DNA from: SZUA-265 sp965651905
GTDB lineage: Bacteria; Myxococcota_A; Polyangia; Polyangiales; Polyangiaceae
NCBI GenBank assembly: GCA_965651905.1
Contig: CBFGUG010000010.1
Coordinates: 62,001 to 126,000, forward strand
Direction of reading: 5' to 3'
DNA length: 64,000 bases
Position numbers and translations under genes: made by a program. How positions within the stretch are numbered: the stretch's first letter is position 1; each line of letters begins with the position of its first letter. Of the stretch, positions 25,046 to 34,035 are shown in pieces. The notes under the pieces were generated by a model. The model had not been told where the DNA came from. It was given only the letters and a program-made list of their open reading frames with translations, and made no database searches.

Positions 25046-27580
25046 ATGGCTAAGTCAGAAGCAAGACCCGGCGAGCGTCCCGAATCCTACCGGCCACGCC
25101 CGCAGAGCAACTTCCCCGCTCGGGCAACCGATCCCCCCGATTCGGATGCGCACGCCGACCCGTTGCTCAACACGACGCTGAGCCGCACCTATCACATCAC
25201 CCGCAGCATCGGCGAAGGGGGAATGGGACGGGTGTACGAGGCCTGGCACACGCGCATCAAGAAGAAGCGTTACGCGATCAAGGTGCTTCACCCCGAGTTC
25301 GCTCGTTCACCCGAGGTCCTCAGCCGCTTCCAGCGTGAGGCGGAAGCAGCCGCTTCGGTTTCGCACCCGAACGCCGTCGGCGTCTATGACGTGGCGCTGA
25401 CGAGCAGTGGCTGTCCGTACTTGGTGTGCGACTACCTGGACGGCATCGATCTGTCGGCGCACATCAAGAGCAACGCGCCACTTTCTCCAGAGAGCGCGCG
25501 CCACATTGCATTGCAGGTTTGTGACGCGCTGATCGAAGCGCACGAATGCGGGGTCGTGCACCGCGACCTCAAGCCACAGAACGTGTTTTTGGTCGGCGAC
25601 TTCGAGGCAGGCATCCCCGAGCGCCCGTTTGCCAAGGTGCTCGACTTCGGACTGTCACGTTTTTTGGGCGCAGGCGACAGCGAGCTGACGAAAACGGGCG
25701 TGGTGATGGGGACGCCTTCGTACATGGCACCCGAACAAGCGCGCGGCGAGCGGGTCGACCATCGCGCAGACGTGTACGGCGTCGGTGCACTGCTGTTTGC
25801 GATGATGACCGGGCGGCCGCCGTTCAAGACGGAAACGCCGCAAGCGACCGTGCTGGCCGTGATGAACGAAGACGCGCCTCGGCCGTCGTCGCTCAACCCG
25901 CAGATCCCGCCGTCACTCGAGTTCGTGATCCAGCACGCGATGGCGAAAGATCCTGCGCAGCGATACCAGGACATGGTGAGCTTGCGCGACGCGATCGCGG
26001 AGTTGGACGGTCCACGCCCAGCGCTGTCGTCTTCGGACTCCATCAGCTCCGCGCGGACGCAAGTGCTCTCCAATCTCACGGCGGTGAGCCGCGACCGTGA
26101 ACTCGACGGCGTGCGGCTGCGATTCGTGCTGTTCGCCGTGCTGGCAACACTGACGCTACTGGCGAGCGTGTCTGCGGCTGTCGCGGGTGCCATCACCTTG
26201 GCGTTCGGGCGCTGGCCGCTCACGCAGATGGAAACTGTGCTCACACTGCTGATCATCGTGGGCACGCTGCTATTTCCGTGCGTACTCCTGGTTCGCAAGC
26301 TGCGCAGGAGCGTGTGGAACAATACGGCCAAGGTCTACACGGTACTGACTCGCATGCGCTCGAGCGTCGCGACTGCGCTCGTCGCGTATGGCGCGGGCGC
26401 GCTCACTTGGCTGTTCATCGACAACGTGCTCTTGCACTTCGTGCACGTGCCGATGGTCGCGGGAAACACCGGGCTACGCTGGCCGGGCACGCCATTGGTA
26501 CTGCTGGCAGCGGCCGCCATCGCGTATGCGGGCACAGACGTGGCGAGTCGCCTGCGCGGCGCGGAAGGGTGGGTCGCTTCCGCGAAGACCGACCGACAGC
26601 ACAGCATCCGTGCGTTCGTCGCTGGCCCGCTGCTGACTGCTGGGATCACACTCTGCGCGATGACCATCCTCGTGGGCGGAACAATCTGGCGCACGGGGCA
26701 AGCCGATGCAGACGTGGGCCATGCCTCGACTCAGCAGCCCGATGGCAGCTCGTCTGATCGAGTCGCAAACGGCAACCAAGCGCAAACGCCTGCCGAGGGC
26801 GCGGGCTTCTCTGGCGCAGCCCCACTGACGGATGAGGCACCGAGCAGCGACCCTTTGCCGCCCACCAACGCAGCCGACGCTGGACCCACGCGGGCGCTTG
26901 ATGCCGCCGTAGTTCCGGCGCCGACGGCCGCCGCCGAACTCGCGCTCGCCACGACCCCCGAATTGCAATCGGCCATCGCGGAGGGCACTGACGGCTTGGT
27001 AGCGCTTCACGAACGTTATCCTCGAGACCCCAAGGTGATGCGGGCACTCGCGACGGATCAGGCCAGTCGCGCGGCAACCCTGACGGAAGCCATACGCACG
27101 CTCGGAGAGTTATTCACCGTCTCCCCGCAGTCCGTAAACGACCGAGACTTGCAGCGCATCATTCTGCAATTGACCAGTAACTCAGGGCCTGCACAAACTG
27201 GCGCCTTTCGCCTATTGGCCACCAAGATGGGGAGCGTGGGCCCCGACTTGCTCTACAAGATCTCGCTGTCTCAACCCGAAGAGCGAACACTCGCGCTTCG
27301 TACGTTGGCCCGTCCTGAGGTACGCAAACGCTTTTCGCCTGCCCTGTCCATCGCGTACGAGCTTCAATTCGCCGAGTCGTGCGCTGCACGTTTGCCGTTA
27401 CTCGCACGGGCGGCGCAGCTGGGTGACTCGCGCAGCATCCGCGTCTTGAGGCCACTAGCAACACGCCCCGCCAAGTGCGCGTCGGGCAAACGGAGTTGTC
27501 AAGCGACGTGCGCAGACGAAGCCGATCGCTACCTCGCAGCTGTCGAACAAATTTCCGAGCGTCTGCGACGCTCGAAATGA
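25046..27580 (+). CDS. Membrane Ser/Thr protein kinase with about five TM helices
   Basis: An 844-residue protein. The N-terminal kinase domain (about 48-320) has all key parts: GEGGMGRVYE loop, the AIK lysine, HRDLKPQN catalytic loop, DFGLS, and GTPSYMAPEQ. About five hydrophobic segments lie between roughly 350 and 560. The extracytoplasmic C-terminal part (560-844) begins with an Ala/Pro/Ser-rich linker and ends in a helical, possibly HEAT- or TPR-like region. It senses or signals across the inner membrane; the ligand is unknown. FHA proteins such as the GGDEF protein at 15542 are possible readers of its phosphorylation. The ATG at 25046 gives a Pro-rich N-terminus of about 45 residues before the kinase. 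Confidence 0.95.
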   Translation: MAKSEARPGERPESYRPRPQSNFPARATDPPDSDAHADPLLNTTLSRTYHITRSIGEGGMGRVYEAWHTRIKKKRYAIKVLHPEFARSPEVLSRFQREAEAAASVSHPNAVGVYDVALTSSGCPYLVCDYLDGIDLSAHIKSNAPLSPESARHIALQVCDALIEAHECGVVHRDLKPQNVFLVGDFEAGIPERPFAKVLDFGLSRFLGAGDSELTKTGVVMGTPSYMAPEQARGERVDHRADVYGVGALLFAMMTGRPPFKTETPQATVLAVMNEDAPRPSSLNPQIPPSLEFVIQHAMAKDPAQRYQDMVSLRDAIAELDGPRPALSSSDSISSARTQVLSNLTAVSRDRELDGVRLRFVLFAVLATLTLLASVSAAVAGAITLAFGRWPLTQMETVLTLLIIVGTLLFPCVLLVRKLRRSVWNNTAKVYTVLTRMRSSVATALVAYGAGALTWLFIDNVLLHFVHVPMVAGNTGLRWPGTPLVLLAAAAIAYAGTDVASRLRGAEGWVASAKTDRQHSIRAFVAGPLLTAGITLCAMTILVGGTIWRTGQADADVGHASTQQPDGSSSDRVANGNQAQTPAEGAGFSGAAPLTDEAPSSDPLPPTNAADAGPTRALDAAVVPAPTAAAELALATTPELQSAIAEGTDGLVALHERYPRDPKVMRALATDQASRAATLTEAIRTLGELFTVSPQSVNDRDLQRIILQLTSNSGPAQTGAFRLLATKMGSVGPDLLYKISLSQPEERTLALRTLARPEVRKRFSPALSIAYELQFAESCAARLPLLARAAQLGDSRSIRVLRPLATRPAKCASGKRSCQATCADEADRYLAAVEQISERLRRSK

Positions 27581-28076
27581 GACATCCCTGGCATTGGACG
27601 CGTCGCCCGGCCTGATGGCGACGAACCCGCCCACCGCGGTCAACGCCATTTCGGCGCGAGCGGACGAATTCGACGCTTGGTCGCGGGTTATCGCAACCAG
27701 CCGCTATCCTTTCACATAGCGGCCGTTTCCGATCGGTCCAACGCGCTCGCTGGAGCCGTCGCCGAATCCAGCACTAGCGCATGTTCTGGGGCAGGTCTCG
27801 CTCGTTGCGAGAGCTTGTCGTCCTAACTTGGGGCCCCTGGTAATCGTTGGAAAAACACGCTGTTGCTGGGCTCTGTAGGGCATGGTATGTTTTTCTCTCG
27901 CCCGTCAGCTCGCGCTCCCTTTTTGCCCCGCTGGCGTCTCGGTTCATCTGACTGGGACGCCGATAATCGGCTTTGGCTGATTCCTGGCGGCTCGGGGGAA
28001 CGACCAAAACTCCCGCCCTGACTCAGCCCATGCTGAACCGTCCCGCGGGCACGATGCTCCGACGAAAGGACTGTCA
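27581..28076. other. Intergenic region (496 bp) with hairpins
   Basis: No gene was supported. Two hairpins are seen: an 8-bp stem at 27700-27723 (separate entry) and a 6-bp stem TCTCGC / GCGAGA around a 5-base loop at 27796-27812. The second half probably carries the promoter for the gene at 28077, whose start is preceded by a good AAAGGA ribosome-binding site at 28065-28070. Confidence 0.5.
27700..27723. other. Perfect 8-bp hairpin downstream of kinase gene
   Basis: GCCGCTAT (27700-27707) pairs perfectly with ATAGCGGC (27716-27723) around an 8-base loop. It lies 120 bases after the kinase stop codon. It could be a transcription terminator without a T tract, or an inverted-repeat operator. 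Confidence 0.45.
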
Positions 28077-29084
28077 ATGAACTACCCGACCCCGACTCTC
28101 TTCCAACACAAACGCCGACCCGATTGGGGCATGGCCATCATCGCGTGGGAACGTGACGGAAAGCGCGGGTATCTCTTCGAAAGCGGCATGTTGCGCGCCC
28201 TCGCCGAGGACTTCTACAAGTTCATGGTCCCGGTCGAGGATCAAGAGGGCAACCGCGGCACGCTCGATCGCCTTCTGGCGCAGGTCGACACCGCTGAACC
28301 AGGCGCACTCACCGCTCGTACTTCGGTCGCGCCTGCTCTGCGCTTCAGCGTGGCGGAGCAAGTGGCGCTCTTCAAACTCGACTACGAAAACGGTTTCGAG
28401 GGGGCGTGGGAGAAGAAGATGCGTGGAGCAGGCGCCAAGCGCCGCTTGAAGCGTCACCGTGACGCCGCCATCAACGAGGCTCGGACCGCACTTTCGAGCG
28501 ATTTCTTCGAGCAGTGCATCACGTCTGGCAACTTCGAGGACGCCTGGCTCAAGGTTATCGAAGTGCTCGAGAACACCGACTTGGTTCCCTCGGGGCAAAC
28601 ACAGGCGCTCAAAGCTGTAGTGAGCAAGGCGACTTCCAACTCGGTGGTCGCGATTGCCGACCTGCTCTACGGACAAGACGACCCTTCAGCCCGCTTCGAT
28701 ACTCACGTGGCTGCCCTACAATCGATGCTCGGCAAAGCCCCTAGTTGGGAGCTGACGACCGCCACGCTCGCGCTCGTACACCCCGATCAACACGTGTGCG
28801 TGCGCCGCACCAGCTTTCAGACGCAGTCAGACTGGTTGATGCCAGAGCTCAAGGGCAACAAGCGCGTCTGCGCGGTGAGCTATGGGGGTTTCATCCACTT
28901 GGCGAAGACCGTAAACGATCAGGTCGTGAGCGCTGGGATCACCCCCCACGACCTGCTCGACGTCCACGACTTCATCAAAGCCACCACCAGTCCGTCCGCT
29001 CAAAGCCGAATGCTGAAGGAACGGGAAGACTCCAACGGGGGCGACAACAGTAAATCCGACGGCGACCCCGCCGCTGCCGCTTGA
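28077..29084 (+). CDS. Conserved hypothetical protein upstream of eboD
   Basis: A 335-residue soluble protein I do not recognise. The N-terminal 40 residues (FQHKRRPDWGMAIIAWERDG) resemble a small beta-barrel of the CarD / DUF3553 type. The middle is helical, and the region HPDQHVCVRRTSFQTQ (about 238-253) looks like a conserved core. The tail is low-complexity (Ser, Asp, Ala). A strong AAAGGA ribosome-binding site precedes the ATG. The gene ends 84 bases before eboD on the same strand and may share its transcript, but it is not a standard ebo gene. Confidence 0.7.
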   Translation: MNYPTPTLFQHKRRPDWGMAIIAWERDGKRGYLFESGMLRALAEDFYKFMVPVEDQEGNRGTLDRLLAQVDTAEPGALTARTSVAPALRFSVAEQVALFKLDYENGFEGAWEKKMRGAGAKRRLKRHRDAAINEARTALSSDFFEQCITSGNFEDAWLKVIEVLENTDLVPSGQTQALKAVVSKATSNSVVAIADLLYGQDDPSARFDTHVAALQSMLGKAPSWELTTATLALVHPDQHVCVRRTSFQTQSDWLMPELKGNKRVCAVSYGGFIHLAKTVNDQVVSAGITPHDLLDVHDFIKATTSPSAQSRMLKEREDSNGGDNSKSDGDPAAAA

Positions 29085-29168
29085 CGAAGGCCTAGCGGCG
29101 CTCATCGTTCGGGCAGGTGCTCGGAAGGCAGTCGCCTGTCACAGTCGAGCCGCACAGAAGCCCACCCC

Positions 29169-30377
29169 ATGGCCTCCAAGCCCCCGAGAATGCGCTCGCC
29201 GAACGCCGCTACGCCCCACGCCCAGCAGCTGCACCAGCAGCGATTCTCCGTCAGCTACGAGTACCCCGTCGTGTTCTGTGACGAGGTGCTCGGCAAGCTG
29301 AGCGGAGAGCTCGCTTGGGCTGTCACGCGCGACCAGCCATCACGTCTGCCCAGTGTCGTCTTCTGCATCGACGACGGACTGAGCGACCACTGGCCTGATC
29401 TACCCAACCAGTGTCGACGCTATTGCCAAGAGCACGGCCTCTCCTTGAGAGAGCCCGTGCTTTTCGTACCTGGTGGGGAAGCTTGCAAGAACGATCCGGG
29501 CGTGGTGTCGACGCTGCTGGGACATCTCGCGCGCGCAAAGATGGACCGTCATTCGTGCGTGGTTGCCATCGGCGGTGGAGCCGTGCTCGACACCGTGGGG
29601 TACGCGGCAGCGCTGGTGCATCGAGGGATCCGACTAGTGCGAATGCCGACGACCGTGCTGGCTCAAAACGACGCTGGCATCGGCGTTAAGAACGGGGTCA
29701 ACGCATTCGGCAGCAAGAACTTTCTCGGCACGTTCGCGCCACCATTTGCGGTGCTGAACGACGCGTCATGGCTTTCCACCCTACCAGCGCGTGATTTGCG
29801 CGCAGGCTTGGCAGAGGCCGTCAAGGTAGCGCTCATCCGAGACCTGACTTTCTTCGAATGGTTGGAGGCGAACGCAGCCAGCCTGAAGCAAGCAGGCCCC
29901 ACGCTCGACGAAGCGATCCGCTGGTGTGCGCGCTTGCACCTCGACCACATTGCTACTTCGGGCGATCCATTCGAGGCGGGTAGTGCGCGACCTTTGGACT
30001 ACGGGCACTGGGCGGCTCACAAGCTCGAACTGCTCAGCGATCACGAACTGCGGCACGGAGAAGCCGTCTCCATCGGCATGTTGCTCGACGCGCGCTACGC
30101 CGAACAAGTGGGACGGATCGACGAAAATACCCGCGTACGCATTCAAAACCTGTTGCTGGCTTTGGGGTTGCCCACGTTCCACCCGGCGTTGCTGCAGGCA
30201 GACGCGCGAGGATACGCGGTTCTGTCTGGTCTAGACGAGTTCCGTGAACACCTGGGCGGGCAGCTGACCGTCACGCTGCTGCAGGGCATCGGGAGGGCGG
30301 TCGAAGTCAACGAGTTGCTTCCCTCGGAAATCACGAAGGCGATCGACTGGCTCGCCGAGCGTGACGCGGAGGCGTAG
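29169..30377 (+). CDS. eboD: EboD, 3-dehydroquinate synthase-like enzyme
   Basis: A 402-residue member of the sugar-phosphate-cyclase superfamily. The NAD-binding GGGAVLDTVGYAAA segment, the PTTVLAQNDAGIGVKNGVN loop and KNFLGTF correspond to DHQS motifs. The metal ligands are visible as Glu in GLAEAVK, His in LDYGHWAAHKLE and His in RHGEAVSIGM. It differs from true AroB in the loop (GVKNGVN instead of GGKTGIN). It also sits with the full set of ebo genes, so it is assigned to EboD, an uncharacterised cyclase-like enzyme, rather than to the shikimate pathway. It is the first clear gene of the plus-strand ebo arm. Confidence 0.88.
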   Translation: MASKPPRMRSPNAATPHAQQLHQQRFSVSYEYPVVFCDEVLGKLSGELAWAVTRDQPSRLPSVVFCIDDGLSDHWPDLPNQCRRYCQEHGLSLREPVLFVPGGEACKNDPGVVSTLLGHLARAKMDRHSCVVAIGGGAVLDTVGYAAALVHRGIRLVRMPTTVLAQNDAGIGVKNGVNAFGSKNFLGTFAPPFAVLNDASWLSTLPARDLRAGLAEAVKVALIRDLTFFEWLEANAASLKQAGPTLDEAIRWCARLHLDHIATSGDPFEAGSARPLDYGHWAAHKLELLSDHELRHGEAVSIGMLLDARYAEQVGRIDENTRVRIQNLLLALGLPTFHPALLQADARGYAVLSGLDEFREHLGGQLTVTLLQGIGRAVEVNELLPSEITKAIDWLAERDAEA

Positions 30378-30482
30378 AGGGTCGCAATCTCGCGGTTGAG
30401 CTCATCCGTCGAGGCCTCGCGGGGCGAGCGTCTGGGAATGAGCCCGAGGAGTTGACCCGAGGGAGCAAGCACTGAGGATCAC

Positions 30483-31715
30483 ATGCCGCCGACCCGAGCC
30501 ACCACGCAGCTGACGTATTGCACGAACGTTCACCCCGCTCACTCTGCGGAAGACATTCTTGCGATGCTTCTGGGCCCCGTGAGCGAAGTGAGCCGACTGC
30601 TGACTTCGAACCACGGCGACCACCGCGCTGGATTTTGCGTGGGCTTGCGTCTATCGGGTGAGGCAGCTAGGCAATTTGCGGGTGACGCCCAACTTGCAGA
30701 CCAGCTTCACAGGATGCTGCGCGAGCGCGGCATGTTCGTGTCCACCATCAACGGCTTCCCGTTTGGTGCGTTTCACGGCGAACCCGTCAAGGCTCAGGTC
30801 TACCTGCCAGACTGGCGAACGAACGAGCGAGCCGAGTACACCTCGAACCTCATCGCCGTGTTGAGTGGGTTACTGCCCGACGCCCGCATGGGCAGCATCA
30901 GCACGGTTCCAGGAGCGTTCAAGGTGGACGCAAGCGCGCCTGCGCAGCGTCAGGCGATTTCGCGAAACCTGCTCACGGTGGTTTCCGAACTGGCTCTCTT
31001 GGAACGAACGACAGGTAAGCACATCGTGCTGGCTCTCGAACCCGAACCCGCGTGTTTACTGGAGACGACGGCGGAGACTTTGGAGTTTTTCGAGGGGCAG
31101 TTGTTATCGCACGACGCGCTGACGTTCCTATCAGGCCTCGGGCACGCCCACGCGACGGTAGAGTCTCTGGTTCGACGACACCTGGGCGTGTGTCTCGATA
31201 CTTGTCACGCAGCGGTGGAGTTCGAATCTGCGCTCGGCGCCTACGAGCAGTACGTCTCCGCAGGAATTCGCGTTCCTAAGATTCAGGTGAGCGCGGGTTT
31301 GATCGTCGATCCGAGCGACGCCGCACAGCTGACGGCGTTGCGCGACTTCGACGAGCCCGTTTACTTGCACCAAGTCGTAGCGAGAAATGCGGGCGTCTTG
31401 TCGCGATTCGACGACTTGCAGCTCGCGTTCGCAGCGTCTACGCCGTGGTCCCCGGACGCCGAGTGGCGCGTGCACTTTCACGTTCCACTATTCACGGACG
31501 AATACGGTGTGTTCTCCAGCACGCGCTCCGAAGTTACCCCGCTGCTCGAGCATCTTCGCAGTGCGGAAGACGCCCCCTTGCTGGAAGTAGAGACCTACAC
31601 TTGGGACGTACTCCCCGAGCGCTTTCGTAACGAAGACAAGTGCGAAGCCATCGCCCGAGAGCTCGCGTGGGTGGAGCAGCAGCTCACCGTCACGACCCCG
31701 GATGGGTCGCCGTGA
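30483..31715 (+). CDS. eboE: EboE, TIM-barrel metabolite traffic protein
   Basis: A 410-residue protein of the xylose-isomerase-like TIM-barrel type. Family hallmarks include LTYCTNVHPAHSAEDILAML at the N-terminus, then STINGFPFGAFHGEPVKAQV near residue 85, LALEPEPACLLETT near 185, and GVCLDTCHAAVEFE near 238, with acidic and His residues suited to metal binding. EboE is a constant partner in ebo clusters; its exact reaction is unknown. The GAGG before the ATG at 30483 is a fair ribosome-binding site. Its stop codon overlaps the GTG start of eboC. Confidence 0.88.
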   Translation: MPPTRATTQLTYCTNVHPAHSAEDILAMLLGPVSEVSRLLTSNHGDHRAGFCVGLRLSGEAARQFAGDAQLADQLHRMLRERGMFVSTINGFPFGAFHGEPVKAQVYLPDWRTNERAEYTSNLIAVLSGLLPDARMGSISTVPGAFKVDASAPAQRQAISRNLLTVVSELALLERTTGKHIVLALEPEPACLLETTAETLEFFEGQLLSHDALTFLSGLGHAHATVESLVRRHLGVCLDTCHAAVEFESALGAYEQYVSAGIRVPKIQVSAGLIVDPSDAAQLTALRDFDEPVYLHQVVARNAGVLSRFDDLQLAFAASTPWSPDAEWRVHFHVPLFTDEYGVFSSTRSEVTPLLEHLRSAEDAPLLEVETYTWDVLPERFRNEDKCEAIARELAWVEQQLTVTTPDGSP

Positions 31716-32605
31716 ACGTCAAGACGCTACTGGAGTTGGGACGCGTCTCCAACCTGCCGACGGTTTGGTCCAACATCCTGTGCGGGGCGGTGCTGGCGCA
31801 CCACGTCTTGCCGCACGACGCCCTCAGCATCTCAGTGTTGGCCCCGCTACTCCTCGCCGCCACGCTGCTCTACGTCGGCGGAATGTGGCTCAACGACGCC
31901 TTCGACGCCGAATGGGACCGTCAGCACCGCCCCGAGCGTCCGATCCCGTCCGGGCGGATCAGTAGAGACACAGTATTGGGCACTGGGCTCTCGCTGCTGG
32001 CCGCCAGCTGTGTACTGAGCGCCGTGCCCGGACTCAGTGGCGGGAGTTATCTACCAGTGGCGTGTGCTCTGACCACTGTTGGCTGCATCCTGCTGTACAA
32101 TCGCTTTCACAAAGGATACCCGTGGGCGCCGCTGGTGATGGGCGCGTGCCGCGTCGGGCTGTACGCCATGGCGGCGTTTTCTTTCACCAGCAGTCCGCCA
32201 GCGCTGTTCTGGGTCGCCAGCTTGGCGCTCTGGGCCTACGTGGTAGGCCTCACGCACGTGGCTCGCTTCGAAACGGGATCGCGACTGTCTCAAACCTGGG
32301 TGACTAGCTCGCTCGCCGCGCCCGCGCTGGTCGTGATCTACGGGCTCGCGAGTGCATCGTTCGGCGCAAGGGATTGGTGGCTCGCGGCCGCGTTGACTGT
32401 GGCGCAGGTGAGTTGGATTGTTTTCGCCGTGCGCTGGACGCGTCAGCCGCGGGGTATTCCACGAGCCGTGGTTTCACTGATCGCGGGGATATCGCTGGTC
32501 GATGCCGCGCTGCTCGCACTCTGCAGTGCCCCGTTGATGGCGGCGGGCGCCGTCGCGTGTTTTGCCCTCACGCTGCTCGCCCAGCGCGTCGTTTCTGGAA
32601 CCTGA
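31712..32605 (+). CDS. eboC: EboC, UbiA-family prenyltransferase
   Basis: A 297-residue inner-membrane protein with about eight hydrophobic segments. The first Asp-rich motif of UbiA enzymes, NDAFDAEWDRQHRPERPIPS, is complete and binds the prenyl diphosphate through Mg2+. The second Asp-rich motif is not evident: at the expected place the sequence reads GLTHVARFETGSRLS. The GTG start at 31712 overlaps the eboE stop (GTGA), indicating coupling. UbiA enzymes prenylate aromatic or other acceptors at the membrane; the acceptor here is unknown. The neighbouring EboD and EboE suggest a cyclitol-like acceptor, which is inference. Confidence 0.9.
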   Translation: MNVKTLLELGRVSNLPTVWSNILCGAVLAHHVLPHDALSISVLAPLLLAATLLYVGGMWLNDAFDAEWDRQHRPERPIPSGRISRDTVLGTGLSLLAASCVLSAVPGLSGGSYLPVACALTTVGCILLYNRFHKGYPWAPLVMGACRVGLYAMAAFSFTSSPPALFWVASLALWAYVVGLTHVARFETGSRLSQTWVTSSLAAPALVVIYGLASASFGARDWWLAAALTVAQVSWIVFAVRWTRQPRGIPRAVVSLIAGISLVDAALLALCSAPLMAAGAVACFALTLLAQRVVSGT

Positions 32606-32643
32606 GTAGTTCCACTGCCAGAAACTCTGCGCGAGCGACATGC

Positions 32644-34014
32644 TCAATCGAACACGTGACTCAAGATCAAGTCGCGCACGCTTGCAGCCTCGACGGGACC
32701 CGGCTGCACCAACTCGGGCGCGTTGCTGACGAACAGCGGTCCGTGTTGCGGGTCATCGGTGGGGCGCCCGTGTGACCCCTTCACCAGCGACGGGTCGAGG
32801 GGAATGACGTCGAGCAGCACGCGGAAGCCCAGTTTGCGCGCCATCAACTTTCGCCCCACGGTCAGCGCAGGCACCGCAATCTCGGGATCGATGAACAGTT
32901 CGACGGGATCGTAGCCAGGCTTGGCGTGGATGTCCACGGTGCGCGCGTAGTCAGGCGCGCGCGCGTCGTCCAGCCAGTGGTAGTACGCGAACCAGCGGTC
33001 CGCGCGACTGATGGCGACGAGCTGACCCGAACGCGCGTGGGCGAGTCCCGCGGCCACCTGCTCATCCGGCCCCCACACCGCCTCGATACCATCCACGCGT
33101 TCGAGCAGCTGACGCACCTCGCTGATCCGCGCGGGATCCTTGATGTAGACGTGGGCCACTTGATGGTCGGCCACCGCAAACGCTTCGCTGGCTCCAGCGT
33201 CGAGCTGCTCGAGCCCCAGTTCGGGTCGAACTCGCAAGAGTCCCGCCTCGCGCAGCGCGCGATTGATGAACACCGCGCCGTTCACCTCGGTGATTCCGTA
33301 TTCGGAGACGAGCATCACGCGCAGCCCTTCGCGCTCGGCGTAGTCGAGCAGTTCCGCGACCACCCCGTCCAACTCCAAAACCGCGGCGGCAGCCTTGGGA
33401 TGGTTCGGCCCATAACGCTGCAAGTCGTAGTCGAGGTGCGGCAAGTACGCGAACGTGAGCGTCGGCGCGTGCTCACGTAGCACGAAAATCGTCGCGTCCA
33501 CGATCCACTTGCTCGAGGTGATGCCCGCGCGCGGCCCCCAAAAGTCGAACAACGGGAACGTGCCGAAGCGTTGACTGAGCACGTCTCTGAGCGCCGCGGG
33601 TTCGGTGTAGACGTCGGGCAGCTTGCGCCCATCCGCGGTGTACATCGGTCGCGGCGTCGCGCTCATGTCCGCGGACGAGTACATGTTGTACCACCAGAAC
33701 ATCTGGGCGCAGGTGAACGCTGGGTCGCGTCGTTTGGCCGTCTCCCACACCTTCTCACCAGCCACGAGGTGATTGGACTGCCTCCAGAACCAAATCTGCG
33801 ACAGGTCGTGAAAGTACCAGCCATTACCGACGATGCCGTGTTGGCTGGGCATGCTGCCCGTCAACATCGTCGACTGAACGCTACAGGTGACGGCTGGGGT
33901 GATGGTCGACAGCGGACGCAACCCGCCCTGATCGGCGAACTTCTTCAGCGTGGGAGCGTGTTCGAGCAGGGCGGGCGTCAAGCCAACCAAATTGACGACT
34001 AGCGTGCGGCGCAT
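32644..34014 (-). CDS. eboF: EboF, alkaline-phosphatase-family (NPP-like) protein
   Basis: A 456-residue protein of the nucleotide pyrophosphatase/phosphodiesterase fold. The nucleophile region TPAVTCSVQSTMLTGSMPSQ and HGIVGNGWYF match. However, the first metal Asp of the usual D-G start motif reads VVNLVGL, and the usual SDHGM motif reads SEYGI (D to E, H to Y). The YLPHLDYDLQRYGP and HAKPGYDP segments keep other His/Asp residues. It is the last gene of the minus-strand ebo arm and ends 38 bases from the convergent eboC. No signal peptide is evident. The substrate is unknown. Confidence 0.85.
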   Translation of the reverse strand: MRRTLVVNLVGLTPALLEHAPTLKKFADQGGLRPLSTITPAVTCSVQSTMLTGSMPSQHGIVGNGWYFHDLSQIWFWRQSNHLVAGEKVWETAKRRDPAFTCAQMFWWYNMYSSADMSATPRPMYTADGRKLPDVYTEPAALRDVLSQRFGTFPLFDFWGPRAGITSSKWIVDATIFVLREHAPTLTFAYLPHLDYDLQRYGPNHPKAAAAVLELDGVVAELLDYAEREGLRVMLVSEYGITEVNGAVFINRALREAGLLRVRPELGLEQLDAGASEAFAVADHQVAHVYIKDPARISEVRQLLERVDGIEAVWGPDEQVAAGLAHARSGQLVAISRADRWFAYYHWLDDARAPDYARTVDIHAKPGYDPVELFIDPEIAVPALTVGRKLMARKLGFRVLLDVIPLDPSLVKGSHGRPTDDPQHGPLFVSNAPELVQPGPVEAASVRDLILSHVFD

Positions 34015-34035
34015 CTCAGTCTTCGGGTCGCAGCG

